From positions 62,001-126,000 of the forward strand of contig JBELBJ010000002.1 of NCBI GenBank assembly GCA_042095375.1: a stretch of DNA of 64,000 nucleotides. Reading direction: 5' to 3'. Below the pieces are notes generated by a model, which saw only the letters and a program-made list of their open reading frames with translations, ran no database searches and was not told where the DNA came from. A program made the position numbers and the translations under genes. Below, piece by piece: positions 8,459-17,452 of the stretch. How positions within the stretch are numbered: the first letter of the stretch is position 1; each line of letters begins with the position of its first letter. This DNA comes from GCA-2715645 sp042095375. GTDB taxonomy: Bacteria; Bacteroidota; Bacteroidia; Cytophagales; MED-G16.

Positions 8459-9867
8459 TATAATCGATTTTCTTTAAACTGATTTATTATCCTATAAAAT
8501 GCAGAGTTTTCATTCAATTCTGGTAAAAATTCAAATAAAATATAATGATTTTTAAAATTAATAGATAATGCACTTTCTAAAACTGATATTGATTCCTTAT
8601 ATCTTCCAGCTTTCAATAAGTAAATCACGAGCCTATAATATAAGATAGATTCTTGTGGTAATTCATTAATGCCATTTTTAATTATTTCAATTGATTTTTC
8701 AAAATTATCATTGCTGTAATAAATAAAAGAAAAATCTAAATATATATCTATATCGTTTGGACTATGTTTCAATGCTTGATTGTAAAACTCTTTGCTAGAA
8801 ATTATATTCCCAATTTCAAATTCAGCTCTTGCTAAGAATTTTAAGCATAAAATATTTTCTCCATCATGAGTTAATGCTTTTCTAAGATAATGAATAGCCT
8901 CATGCCATTTTTCTATAGATGAAAGGCTTTTTCCAATTCCAATCAAAGAATTAATATGGTATTCTTTTTCCTTTAAAGCTTTTTGAAAAAACTTGATAGA
9001 AATATTATACTCTTTTCTTAAATAATAAATATCTCCTAAATGAAAATATATATCAAACCCAGGACCATCTAATTCATATAATTTTTCATAATATTTTGTT
9101 GCTTTTTTAAGTTTTTTAAGTTTTTTAAATGCTTTTGCTAATCCTAGATATGCTGAAGAAAATTCATCATTTATAGCAATTGCATATTCATAAGCTCTTA
9201 TCGAATTTTTATATTTTTTTAAATCTATATATACATTAGCAAGATTAAACCAAGCAAATTCAGAATAAGGATCTTGATCAATAAACTTTTTATAAAATTT
9301 GATGCTTTTCTTTGATTTACCTAAAATTTTGAAACATTCTGCTAAATCATTTAGAGCATTTTCATGTGAAATATTTAAATTCACAGCTTTTTTAAAATAC
9401 TTTAAAGCTTTTTTATATCTTTCTGAAGATTGATATGCTAATCCAACTTGGTAATATAATTCATCTTTATTTGAAGAAAATCCAATTGCACTTTTAAAAA
9501 CCTTTAATGCCTTTTCTATTCTACCTAGTATAACAAAAACTTGTCCTTTTAGAATAAAAATATTTTCATCTGTAGGATTAAGTAAGTAAGCTTTATCAAG
9601 CATTTCTAATGATTCCTTAAACTTTTGCATAGCTACTAAAATATTAGCTTTTAAGAATAATAAATCTGATGAATAAGAATGTTGAAATATAGCAAAATTA
9701 GCAGCATCTAATCCTTTTTTAAATTTATGATTATCTATATACCACTTTATAATTTTTTCGTAATATTCTGAATCATAATAAACCTTTTTATTTTGGCTTA
9801 TATTCATTTCAAAATCTAAAACTAATTTTCTTAACTTTTCTTGACGTTTTTTAAATTCTTCAGTCAT
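8458..9867 (-). CDS. Tetratricopeptide-repeat protein
   Basis: The 469-residue protein consists almost entirely of tandem 34-residue TPR units from about residue 60 to the end. Typical positions are visible in segments such as ALKYFKKAVNLN, AWFNLANVYIDLKKY and ISIKFFQKALKEKEYH. There is no signal peptide and no membrane segment, so it is predicted to be cytoplasmic. TPR proteins act as protein-interaction scaffolds; the partner is not known. It is the first gene of the leftward operon, with comA, DUF368, aroE and uvrB after it. Many Flavobacteriia place a TPR gene near comA, DUF368 and aroE, as far as I recall, which suggests a conserved neighbourhood rather than chance. Confidence 0.85.
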   Translation of the reverse strand: MTEEFKKRQEKLRKLVLDFEMNISQNKKVYYDSEYYEKIIKWYIDNHKFKKGLDAANFAIFQHSYSSDLLFLKANILVAMQKFKESLEMLDKAYLLNPTDENIFILKGQVFVILGRIEKALKVFKSAIGFSSNKDELYYQVGLAYQSSERYKKALKYFKKAVNLNISHENALNDLAECFKILGKSKKSIKFYKKFIDQDPYSEFAWFNLANVYIDLKKYKNSIRAYEYAIAINDEFSSAYLGLAKAFKKLKKLKKATKYYEKLYELDGPGFDIYFHLGDIYYLRKEYNISIKFFQKALKEKEYHINSLIGIGKSLSSIEKWHEAIHYLRKALTHDGENILCLKFLARAEFEIGNIISSKEFYNQALKHSPNDIDIYLDFSFIYYSNDNFEKSIEIIKNGINELPQESILYYRLVIYLLKAGRYKESISVLESALSINFKNHYILFEFLPELNENSAFYRIINQFKENRL

Positions 9868-9953
9868 ATCTGATAAAATTCAAATATCAACATGAAATAA
9901 TTATCCTCCAAATTAAATAATAAATTAATAATGATTTTTATTTTATCAAAAAT

Positions 9954-9961
9954 TACATTTG
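9954..9961 (+). promoter_or_regulatory. Predicted -7 promoter element of tRNA-Arg
   Basis: The octamer TACATTTG matches the Bacteroidota sigma-ABfr -7 consensus TANNTTTG and lies 10 bases before the tRNA 5' end. No clear TTG at -33 is visible, so the call rests on the -7 element and its position. Confidence 0.5.
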
Positions 9962-9971
9962 TCATTAGTTT

Positions 9972-10043
9972 GGCCTCGTAGTTCAATGGATAGAATAGGA
10001 GTTTCCTAAACTCTAGATACAGGTTCGACTCCTGTCGAGGCTA
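9972..10043 (+). tRNA. tRNA-Arg (anticodon CCT)
   Basis: The sequence folds as a cloverleaf of 72 nucleotides. The acceptor stem pairs GGCCTCG with CGAGGCT (the first pair is a G:U wobble), with discriminator A at 10043. The anticodon stem GGAGT/ACTCT encloses the loop TTCCTAA with anticodon CCT, which reads AGG codons. The T arm is ACAGG-TTCGACT-CCTGT. CCA is not encoded. It sits alone between the TPR gene, which is divergent, and a convergent protein gene whose stop lies nine bases downstream. Confidence 0.96.
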
Positions 10044-10052
10044 CAATTATAT

Positions 10053-10691
10053 TTATTTTTTTTCTTTCTTGAAGTCTCCTCTTTTAATGGCTTTAATAAA
10101 TCTAGCCCAAGCAAATGGGTTCAATAATGGATTAGATGGTAATTGATATTTATTTGATGTAGCAAGCATTTGTTGATCCATAAAGTACTTGTAATTCATA
10201 TTTGCACTCATCGGTTCATTCATATACATTTCTCTTAAGAGTTGTTTATTTAATGATTTATCTAAATTTTCTAAGTCTCTTCTATTTGGTAATTCTAAAG
10301 CTAAAACAGCTTTTTTAAATAATTCTTCAGTTGGATAAGGAAAAATTTCTAATTCAGGAAGTATCGTAGTGTCAGGCTTCAACTCAATAATTAAAGAAAT
10401 TGATTCACCTTTATCTCCTGGTACAATTAAATTTTGTTTTTGATAACCAACAGCACTAATAATTAAACTATCTTCTTCTAAAACAGGCATAGTAAAATAC
10501 CCATACGGATTAGAAGTGGTTCCTCTACCTGCTTTAGGGACATATATATGCACACCACCAACACCAGATATGCTATCAGCACCAACAACTACCCCAGACA
10601 TCTGAATAATCTTTTTTTCTCCTTGAGAGAAAGTAAAATGACTAAAAAGAAAAAAAATGGCAGGTAAGTAAAGTAGTTTTTTAAACAACAT
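10053..10691 (-). CDS. Secreted protein with carboxypeptidase-regulatory-like domain
   Basis: The 212-residue protein begins with a signal peptide ending near FSQ (about residue 22). A single beta-sandwich of the CarboxypepD_reg-like type follows at residues 30-105: a GVVVGADSISGVGGVHIYVP strand pair, a TTSNPYGYFTMPV segment and an ISAVGYQK turn. The C-terminal 100 residues (PTEELFKKAVLALELPN onward) are helical and resemble uncharacterised Bacteroidota proteins with this architecture. It lacks the TonB plug and barrel, so it is not a receptor. It is probably periplasmic or surface-associated. No function is known. It is monocistronic and convergent with tRNA-Arg. Confidence 0.75.
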   Translation of the reverse strand: MLFKKLLYLPAIFFLFSHFTFSQGEKKIIQMSGVVVGADSISGVGGVHIYVPKAGRGTTSNPYGYFTMPVLEEDSLIISAVGYQKQNLIVPGDKGESISLIIELKPDTTILPELEIFPYPTEELFKKAVLALELPNRRDLENLDKSLNKQLLREMYMNEPMSANMNYKYFMDQQMLATSNKYQLPSNPLLNPFAWARFIKAIKRGDFKKEKK

Positions 10692-10748
10692 TAAAATTGA
10701 AAAATTTTTATATTTAATTATTAATTCATCGCTAAATTACTTAAATAT

Positions 10749-10756
10749 TATTTTTG
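10749..10756 (+). promoter_or_regulatory. Predicted -7 promoter element upstream of the ArsR-like gene
   Basis: TATTTTTG fits TANNTTTG and lies 28 bases before the ATG at 10785. A matching -33 TTG is not evident in the AT-rich region, so this is tentative. Confidence 0.35.
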
Positions 10757-10784
10757 TTTTCATTAAAAGATTAATTTATTAAAT

Positions 10785-11165
10785 ATGAGATTAAAAAATT
10801 TTAACGTCGATTATGGAAGTAAAGTTTTTAGATCATTTTCTGATATTTCAAGAATAAGAATAATGAATATTTTATATAATAGAAAAGAATCTTGCATAGC
10901 GGATTTAGAAATGATTCTAAACTTTACTCAAACAAAAACTTCAAGACATGTTAATTATCTTAAAAATGCAAACCTATTAAATATGAAATATGTGAATCAA
11001 TTTATTTTTTATTCAATAAGAGAGGAAGCTTTAGATTTAATAGATCAAATATTTAAATTACTTGAAAAAGACAAACAATTAGAAAAAGATTTAGAAATTT
11101 ATGATATTATGAATTCAAATAGAGAACTATCAAAAAATAAACTTGATTTATTAAAAAATAAATAA
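10785..11165 (+). CDS. ArsR-type winged-helix transcriptional regulator
   Basis: The 126-residue protein has an N-terminal winged helix-turn-helix at residues 10-85. The recognition region CIADLEMILNFTQTKTSRHVN is followed by YLKNANLLNMKYVNQFIFYSI, the wing. This is the ArsR/SmtB layout, but the metal-binding CxC motif in the recognition helix is absent (ESCIADLE has one cysteine), so metal sensing is unlikely. A charged C-terminal tail of about 35 residues is predicted to be helical. It lies only eight bases before the pyrroline-5-carboxylate dehydrogenase gene, so it may control that gene, but this is inferred from position alone. Confidence 0.8.
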   Translation: MRLKNFNVDYGSKVFRSFSDISRIRIMNILYNRKESCIADLEMILNFTQTKTSRHVNYLKNANLLNMKYVNQFIFYSIREEALDLIDQIFKLLEKDKQLEKDLEIYDIMNSNRELSKNKLDLLKNK

Positions 11166-11173
11166 TTTAAAAT

Positions 11174-12796
11174 ATGAATAAATTAGCTAAAATTCCTATA
11201 AATGAGCCTATTTTAGAATATAAATCTAAATCAAAAGAAAAGATTGAATTAAAAAAGAAAATTCATGAATTAAAAAATAAAGAAATAGATATACCGATGT
11301 ACATTGGTGGTAAAGAAATAAGAACAGAAAATAAAATACGTATTTCTCCGCCACATGATCATAATCATACTCTAGGACATTATAATAAAGGAGATGAATC
11401 TCATGTAAACAGTGCTATAAAAGCTGCATTAGATGCTAAAGACAATTGGAATAGAATGGGATCCAACAAAAGAGCAAAAATTTTTGTTAAAGCAGCTGAA
11501 TTATTGGCAGGACCATATAGATCAGAAATAAATGCTACAACAATGTTGGGACAATCAAAAAATGTTTTTCAAGCAGAAATTGATGCAGCATGTGAGTTAA
11601 TTGATTTTTTAAGATTTAATCCTTATTACATGAAAAAAATTCATGAAGAACAACCAATATCTCCTGATGGAATGAAAAATTCTTTATCATATAGGCCATT
11701 AGAAGGTTTCATTTTTGCTTTGAGTCCATTTAATTTTACTTCTATTGCAGGAAATCTTTGTTCAAGTGTTGCTTTGATGGGAAATACAGTAGTTTGGAAA
11801 GCCTCAAGTACTCAAATTTATTCTGCAAATGTAATAATGAAAGTATTTAAAAAAGCTGGACTTCCAGATGGTGTAATTAATCTAATCCATACTGATGGAA
11901 AAACAGCTGGGGATATAATATTTAATCATAGAGATTTTGGGGGCATTCATTTTACTGGAAGCACTGGGGTATTCCAAAATTTTTGGAAAATAATAGGTGA
12001 AAATATCAAAAATTATAAATCTTACCCTAGAATTGTTGGAGAAACTGGAGGAAAAGATTTTATTATTGCTCATAAATCTTCTGACCCTAAAGCAATATCG
12101 ACTGCCATATTAAGAGGAGGTTTTGAATTTCAAGGACAAAAATGCAGTGCACCTTCTCGAATATACTTGCCAAATAATTTATGGAGTGAAATTAAAGAAA
12201 AAATAATCAAAGATGTATCGGATTTAAAAATGGGGAATCCTGAAGATTTTACAAATTTTGTAAATGCGGTAATAGATGAAAAAGCTTTTCACAATATATG
12301 TTCCTACATAGACTTTGCAAAAAATGATCATGAGCATGAATTAATAATTGGAGGAAATTATAATAAATCTGTTGGTTATTTTATTGAACCAACAATTTTT
12401 TTATCTACAAATCCGAAAAGTAGACTAATGTGTGAAGAAATTTTTGGGCCAGTAGTTACTATTTATATTTATGATAATGATAAGTATGAAGAAACACTTG
12501 ATTTAGTAAACGATACATCTCCATATGCATTGACTGGAGCAATTTTCGCAAAAGATAAAAATGCAATTGACCTTGCAAAAACAAAACTAGAACATTCAGC
12601 AGGTAATTTTTATATTAATGATAAACCAACAGGTGCTGTTGTTGGACAACAACCGTTTGGAGGAGGTAGAGCATCTGGAACAAATGATAAAGCTGGATCT
12701 TATCTTAATTTAATCAGATGGGTTTCACCAAGGACAATCAAAGAGCTATTAGAAAGCCCAACTGATTATAGATATCCTTTTATGGATGAAAAATAG
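11174..12796 (+). CDS. pruA: L-glutamate gamma-semialdehyde (P5C) dehydrogenase
   Basis: This NAD-dependent aldehyde dehydrogenase oxidises glutamate semialdehyde to glutamate, the second step of proline catabolism. The 540-residue protein has catalytic Cys324 in GQKCSAPSR, the general base Glu290 in VGETGGKDF, and the nucleotide-binding FTGSTGVF segment near residue 260. The P5CDH subfamily features are the long N-terminus with IPMYIGGKEIR and the late FGGGRASGTNDKAGS segment. The proline dehydrogenase gene is not next to it. It is preceded by the ArsR-like regulator in the same orientation. Its stop lies one base from that of the convergent hydroxylase gene. Confidence 0.93.
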   Translation: MNKLAKIPINEPILEYKSKSKEKIELKKKIHELKNKEIDIPMYIGGKEIRTENKIRISPPHDHNHTLGHYNKGDESHVNSAIKAALDAKDNWNRMGSNKRAKIFVKAAELLAGPYRSEINATTMLGQSKNVFQAEIDAACELIDFLRFNPYYMKKIHEEQPISPDGMKNSLSYRPLEGFIFALSPFNFTSIAGNLCSSVALMGNTVVWKASSTQIYSANVIMKVFKKAGLPDGVINLIHTDGKTAGDIIFNHRDFGGIHFTGSTGVFQNFWKIIGENIKNYKSYPRIVGETGGKDFIIAHKSSDPKAISTAILRGGFEFQGQKCSAPSRIYLPNNLWSEIKEKIIKDVSDLKMGNPEDFTNFVNAVIDEKAFHNICSYIDFAKNDHEHELIIGGNYNKSVGYFIEPTIFLSTNPKSRLMCEEIFGPVVTIYIYDNDKYEETLDLVNDTSPYALTGAIFAKDKNAIDLAKTKLEHSAGNFYINDKPTGAVVGQQPFGGGRASGTNDKAGSYLNLIRWVSPRTIKELLESPTDYRYPFMDEK

Positions 12797-12797
12797 T

Positions 12798-14069
12798 TTA
12801 TTTATTAGAATAGATTAACTGATTTTTTTCATAATAAGAAAAGTAGAATACAATTAGTAATGAACCGATAAAATATGATTGGATTATTATGGTGGCAGAA
12901 CTAAAATAGTCACTTATAAGAAACCAATCGCCATAAAAAATTATTATAAAATATCCTAAAATAGATTTAATTGCTTCAAAAAATAAAGCATAAGAATCTC
13001 GATCCATTAAGCTGGTTAAACTATAAATGAAAATAAATAAAAAAAGAGAATAAAAAATACCTTCAATAAAGGTGATTAGATGAAGATGATTAATAAAATA
13101 CATCATAAAAAATGAGACTATAACATATTGTACCCACGACCATATTTGTAAATTATTCGAAATATTAGGGTAATATTTTTCATAATTGTTAGAAGAGTCT
13201 ATTGTTGCTACCGGAAATTTTTTTTCAACATCTTTTGGTCTCCATCCCGTAGGCATAAACCATATTTTAAATTTATCCAACCAATTATTTGTTCTCCAAG
13301 CATCTTTAATTAATAAAAATAGATGAACAAAATTAATATATATGGGATTCCAAGATCTTACTGGTCTTTTAACTCCATAAACAGGAGGGATATCATCTAA
13401 TTCTTTTTGAAATGTTCCAAATAACTTATCCCAAATTATAAATATTTGAGATAAATTTTTGTCTAAATATTCTTTATTAATTGCATGATGCACTCTATGA
13501 TGTGAGGGTGTTACAATTATATTCTCCAAAAAACCAAGCTTACCAATAAGTCTAGTATGATACCAATACTGTGCAAATAAATGAAGGGGAGCAAGAAAAG
13601 TTATCACCTCCGATGGAACTCCAAGAATTGCAGTCGGAATTAAAAAAATAAAAGTAAGAGAAAAAAAATTGGAAATAGATTGTCTTAAAGCACAAGCTAA
13701 ATTAAACTCTTCACTACTATGATGAATAATATGATGATTCCAAAAGTAATTAATGCTATGGTTTATTCTATGAACCCAATAGCCTGCAAAATCAATACCA
13801 ATAAATGCTATTACATAAGTTAACCAAGTAGTTTTTATTTTAAATAGTGCTAAATTATCTACCATGAAGTCATATGATAAAATTATAATAGTTAACCCTA
13901 AGACATCCCTAATTACATTAGTCAATCCAGAACACAAACTGGACAGAGTATCCATACTTCTAATAACATAAGTCTTATCAAGAAATTTAGCATAAAATAT
14001 TTCCAATAAAATAAGAGATATAAATAGTGGAATAGCAATGTTCAATGTTGTTATATAGTATGTAGGCAT
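12798..14069 (-). CDS. Sterol desaturase/fatty acid hydroxylase family membrane protein
   Basis: This is a membrane di-iron oxygenase of the fatty acid hydroxylase superfamily. Counting from the ATG at 14069, three histidine clusters are complete: HRINH at residues 100-104, HHIIHH at 112-117 and HHRVHH at 190-195. An aromatic DAGYWVHR-like segment is present. Four hydrophobic segments precede and separate these boxes, and three more follow after residue 320, a C-terminal extension found in alkylglycerol monooxygenase-like bacterial members. An upstream in-frame ATG at 14117 would add 16 residues (MFFSFSFFVLKIKFVI); the internal start gives a more usual N-terminus. The lipid substrate is unknown; hydroxylation of a fatty acyl or ether-lipid chain is likely. 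Confidence 0.85.
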   Translation of the reverse strand: MPTYYITTLNIAIPLFISLILLEIFYAKFLDKTYVIRSMDTLSSLCSGLTNVIRDVLGLTIIILSYDFMVDNLALFKIKTTWLTYVIAFIGIDFAGYWVHRINHSINYFWNHHIIHHSSEEFNLACALRQSISNFFSLTFIFLIPTAILGVPSEVITFLAPLHLFAQYWYHTRLIGKLGFLENIIVTPSHHRVHHAINKEYLDKNLSQIFIIWDKLFGTFQKELDDIPPVYGVKRPVRSWNPIYINFVHLFLLIKDAWRTNNWLDKFKIWFMPTGWRPKDVEKKFPVATIDSSNNYEKYYPNISNNLQIWSWVQYVIVSFFMMYFINHLHLITFIEGIFYSLFLFIFIYSLTSLMDRDSYALFFEAIKSILGYFIIIFYGDWFLISDYFSSATIIIQSYFIGSLLIVFYFSYYEKNQLIYSNK

Positions 14070-14154
14070 AATTACAAATTTAATTTTTAATACAAAAAAA
14101 CTGAATGAAAAGAACAATAATTAAATTTTCGTATTTTAACTTCGCAATTGTAAA

Positions 14155-16362
14155 ATGAAGCCGTATTTACTTTCTTTATTTCTAATTTTTTATGTAACTA
14201 ATTTATTCAGTCAAGAAACTTACGTCCCTACCAAAATATCTGATGATAAAATAATCTTAGATGGAGTTTTAAATGATACGGAATGGGAGAATGCTATAAA
14301 AGTTGATTTTGATTTTGAAGTTGAACCAGGATACAACATTGAGCCTATTGTAAAGACTTTAGGTTATATATATTACTCAGATAAATTTATTTATTTAGCT
14401 TTTGATGCTGAAACAAAAGAAAATGTAAGAGCATCTGTTAGAAAAAGAGATGACTTTGGAATTTTTAATGATGATGTTATTGGATTTAACATTGATACAT
14501 ATGGTGATGGACGAAATAATATATTTATTGCATCAAACCCATATGGTTCTCAAGTTGATGTTAGAGTTTTAAATGAAGTAGAAGAAGAAAAACGATATCA
14601 AATTTCTTATGATTTAGAGTATGAATCAGTTGGAGCAATTAATGGAAATAGATATTATGTTGAAATGAAAATTCCATTTTCTTCAATACCATTTCCTAAT
14701 GGAAAAAATCAGAAATGGAAATTTGGATTATGGAGAAAATATAAGGATTATTTCCTTCAGTCTGGAAAGGTTGATAGAGATAATAACTGCTCAACTTGTC
14801 AACTAGAAGATGAAATAATATTTAATGATATTATCATAGAGAAAAAGTTTAACTTATTGCCATATGTTTCAAGTAATGTAAACGGTAACTATAACCAAAA
14901 TTCAAAAAAGTTAGAATATGATAAAATAAAAACTAACCTAGGAATAGGCATCAATGCAGAACTATCTAAAAATTTATCAATTGAATTAACAATTAATCCA
15001 GATTTTTCTCAAGTTGAATCTGATGTAACTAAAATCGATGCTAACTCAGCTTATTCATTAAGCTATCCTGAAAAAAGACCTTTTTTTAATAAGGGAACTG
15101 ATATTCTTAATATAAACTCTGATGATTTACAACCATTTTATTCTAGGTCAATAAATAATCCATTATATGCTCTCAAAATTTTAAATCAAGGTACAAACTC
15201 AAGAGTATTTTTTCTTTCTTCCATTGATAATAATTCCCCATATTTGATAGCTGGTAATGACAGATCATATTTTGGAGAAGGAGGTAAAAGCTTAATTAAT
15301 GTATTTAGATATCAAAGACTATTAAAAGGAGGTTCAAAAATCGGGTTACTATCAACTAGCAGATATTATAAAGGTGGTGGATATGGTAATATTTTTGGAT
15401 TAGATGGGCTATTTCAATTATCAAAAAATATAAGAGTTTCATTTGACATATTAAAAAATTACAATGAAGAACCAAATACTAACTGGATAGATTCTGAAGA
15501 TACATTTAATAGTAAATCTGTTAAACTTAATGGAGAAAAATTTACAGGCACTGGAGTATCAGTAGGACTATTAAGAAGTACTGAAAATTGGACAACTTAT
15601 TTGGGTTATAAACATATAAATCCTGAATATAGAGCAGATGTTGGTTTTGCAGTAAAAAATGATAGAAAATGGTTAACATTTTATCAATCTTACAAGAAAA
15701 ATTGGGATAAAGGTTTTTTTAAAGGTGCATCTTATGCTATTAAGAAAGATATATTATACGATTTCAATAATAAGTTAGATGTTATGAGTTTAGATGCTAT
15801 ATTAAATGCGGATATAATAGGAAATACTAGTGTTTCCTACATTTATGATTTTGATTTTATAACCGATTATCTTGGAAAAGAATATAAAAATTATGGAACT
15901 AGTAGAGTAAATTTTTCTAGTAATCCAAACGAAGTTTTATCTATTTCATCCAATTTTGGAATTGGAAGAGATATAGCTTTTAATTCAGATAATCCAGAAA
16001 TTGGTAAAGAGCTAAATGTATCTACAAGAATACGACTTCAAATAAATAACAGCTTTTCAATAGCTAACTCTATTGATTTTTCTAGATTAAAATATATAGA
16101 AAAAAATGAGTTCTATTATAAAGGGTTTATTTATAGAGCAGATTCAAAATATCAATTCACAAATTCTCTTGGAATAAGATTGGTTATAGAATTAAATGAT
16201 TTTAATGATTATTTATTTATTCAACCTTTATTTGAATGGACACCAAATCCATTTACAATTTTCTATATTGGTGGAAATCAAAATTTAACAAATAACAATA
16301 AAAACTACTTAGTAGATAATTCTCAAATTTTTATTAAATTCCAGTATTTAATAAGCTTGTAA
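14155..16362 (+). CDS. DUF5916 protein with N-terminal CBM9-like domain, outer-membrane barrel
   Basis: The 735-residue protein starts with a signal peptide ending at LFSQ. Residues about 22-210 form a carbohydrate-binding-module-9-like sandwich, recognisable from DGVLNDTEWENA, the YIYYSDKFIYLAFDAE strand and a VEMKIPFSSIPFP segment. The rest is the DUF5916 region: the ANSAYSLSYPEKRPFFNKG segment followed by many alternating beta strands to the C-terminus, as expected for an outer-membrane barrel. Function is unknown; relatives are common next to peptidase and polysaccharide genes in Bacteroidota. A TAACTTCG element at 14137-14144, close to the -7 consensus, lies just before the start codon. 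It is divergent from the hydroxylase gene. Confidence 0.87.
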   Translation: MKPYLLSLFLIFYVTNLFSQETYVPTKISDDKIILDGVLNDTEWENAIKVDFDFEVEPGYNIEPIVKTLGYIYYSDKFIYLAFDAETKENVRASVRKRDDFGIFNDDVIGFNIDTYGDGRNNIFIASNPYGSQVDVRVLNEVEEEKRYQISYDLEYESVGAINGNRYYVEMKIPFSSIPFPNGKNQKWKFGLWRKYKDYFLQSGKVDRDNNCSTCQLEDEIIFNDIIIEKKFNLLPYVSSNVNGNYNQNSKKLEYDKIKTNLGIGINAELSKNLSIELTINPDFSQVESDVTKIDANSAYSLSYPEKRPFFNKGTDILNINSDDLQPFYSRSINNPLYALKILNQGTNSRVFFLSSIDNNSPYLIAGNDRSYFGEGGKSLINVFRYQRLLKGGSKIGLLSTSRYYKGGGYGNIFGLDGLFQLSKNIRVSFDILKNYNEEPNTNWIDSEDTFNSKSVKLNGEKFTGTGVSVGLLRSTENWTTYLGYKHINPEYRADVGFAVKNDRKWLTFYQSYKKNWDKGFFKGASYAIKKDILYDFNNKLDVMSLDAILNADIIGNTSVSYIYDFDFITDYLGKEYKNYGTSRVNFSSNPNEVLSISSNFGIGRDIAFNSDNPEIGKELNVSTRIRLQINNSFSIANSIDFSRLKYIEKNEFYYKGFIYRADSKYQFTNSLGIRLVIELNDFNDYLFIQPLFEWTPNPFTIFYIGGNQNLTNNNKNYLVDNSQIFIKFQYLISL

Positions 16363-16415
16363 TTAAATTTTAAAGTTGTTTGTAACATAATTTTTAATTA
16401 TTAGTTAATATAAGT

Positions 16416-16901
16416 ATGACTAAAAACAGAAGAAAATTTTTAAAAACAGCAAGTTCATCTGCTTTATTTGCAACATTAGGATCATCTTTTTTTACTAGTT
16501 GTTATGAAAAAGATGAAGATATAACTCCAGTTAATGATGATGATAAAAATGAAGATGGTTGGGCAAATGGTTACAACATAGATAGCACAACTATTAAAAT
16601 TGATTTGAACCATAATAACTTTAAAGTTTTAAAAGGTACTGGTGGTTGGAAAAGATTTGATGAAGGAGCTCTTTTATTAGTTAATGTTGGATCAGACATT
16701 ATTAGAGCATTTTCAAGTATTTGCCCTCATGCACAATGTAGAACAAGCTGGGCATATGCTAATAATAATTTTACTTGTACCTGTCATGATTCTATATTTA
16801 AAAATGATGGAAGTTTTGTCTCAGGACCTGCAGCAGGTCAAGATTTAAAATCTTTAACAGCAAAAGTTGAGGATAACATATTAACGGTTACTGAAGATTA
16901 A
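16416..16901 (+). CDS. Tat-exported Rieske [2Fe-2S] lipoprotein
   Basis: The 161-residue protein carries a Rieske iron-sulfur cluster. Ligands are Cys103 and His105 in CPHAQC and Cys121 and His124 in CTCH; Cys108 and Cys123 are placed to form the disulfide seen in high-potential bc1-type Rieske proteins. The N-terminus has a twin-arginine motif (NRRKFLK) and a hydrophobic stretch ending in FFTSC, a plausible lipobox, so it is probably anchored in a membrane and exported folded. An acidic linker (residues 31-48) separates anchor and domain. No cytochrome b or oxygenase partner is adjacent, so the electron partner is unknown. Its stop overlaps the convergent gene by four bases. Confidence 0.9.
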   Translation: MTKNRRKFLKTASSSALFATLGSSFFTSCYEKDEDITPVNDDDKNEDGWANGYNIDSTTIKIDLNHNNFKVLKGTGGWKRFDEGALLLVNVGSDIIRAFSSICPHAQCRTSWAYANNNFTCTCHDSIFKNDGSFVSGPAAGQDLKSLTAKVEDNILTVTED

Positions 16902-17452
16902 ATTCCAACCCTTAATCCATTTTTGAAATATAATTCTTTATCTAGTTTTCCATTTCGATCATATATCTTCCAAAAACCATCATCAACACCATTTTTCATT
17001 TCTCTCTCATCAGAAATTGAGCCATTTGGATAATAATTTTTTTGAATTCCATCTTTCAAACCATTTTTAAAATTCCATTCATTTTTTAGATTTCCATTTT
17101 TATAATAAGAAATAGAATTTCCATTTCTTTTATAACTAAGATTAAAATTCTCTTTTGATTCTAATGAACCATCTTTATGATATCTTATTACTTTTACTGA
17201 AACATTATCATAAGTCCATTCACTTTGGATTCTTTTCTTTGAATCATAAAGTTTTGTTAAATAATTCTTACCTTCTTCGTAAAATTTTTCAATTCTTATG
17301 TTATCAAGTTCGTCTTTTTCAATAGCTAATCCTGTGAATTTTTCATTTTCATGATAAGCAAATTTTTCATCGTGCTCAAGCTGATTAAAAGGAATATTAG
17401 TATCGCATGATAAAAAAATTAAAAAGAAGAAAAATTTAAAATTTTTTTTCAT
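16898..17452 (-). CDS. YwqK/MORN-like repeat protein, secreted
   Basis: The 184-residue protein has a short lipoprotein-like leader (FFFLIFLSC). Short repeats follow of the form YxNGxxxxEWxxxxGxxxG, clear at residues 110-180 (YYKNGNLKNEWNFKNG, YYPNGSISDEREMKNG, YDRNGKLDKELYFKNG). Such MORN-like repeats are annotated as toxin-antitoxin YwqK antitoxin-like in other genomes, but no toxin gene is adjacent, so that name should not be read as function here. It overlaps the upstream small lipoprotein gene by four bases and is likely co-translated with it. Confidence 0.75.
   Translation of the reverse strand: MKKNFKFFFFLIFLSCDTNIPFNQLEHDEKFAYHENEKFTGLAIEKDELDNIRIEKFYEEGKNYLTKLYDSKKRIQSEWTYDNVSVKVIRYHKDGSLESKENFNLSYKRNGNSISYYKNGNLKNEWNFKNGLKDGIQKNYYPNGSISDEREMKNGVDDGFWKIYDRNGKLDKELYFKNGLRVGI

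Noticed and set aside
16898..17452. Toxin-antitoxin module
   Set aside because: The YwqK name is inherited from a loosely annotated repeat family; the partner gene at 17449 is a lipocalin-like lipoprotein, not a recognisable toxin.
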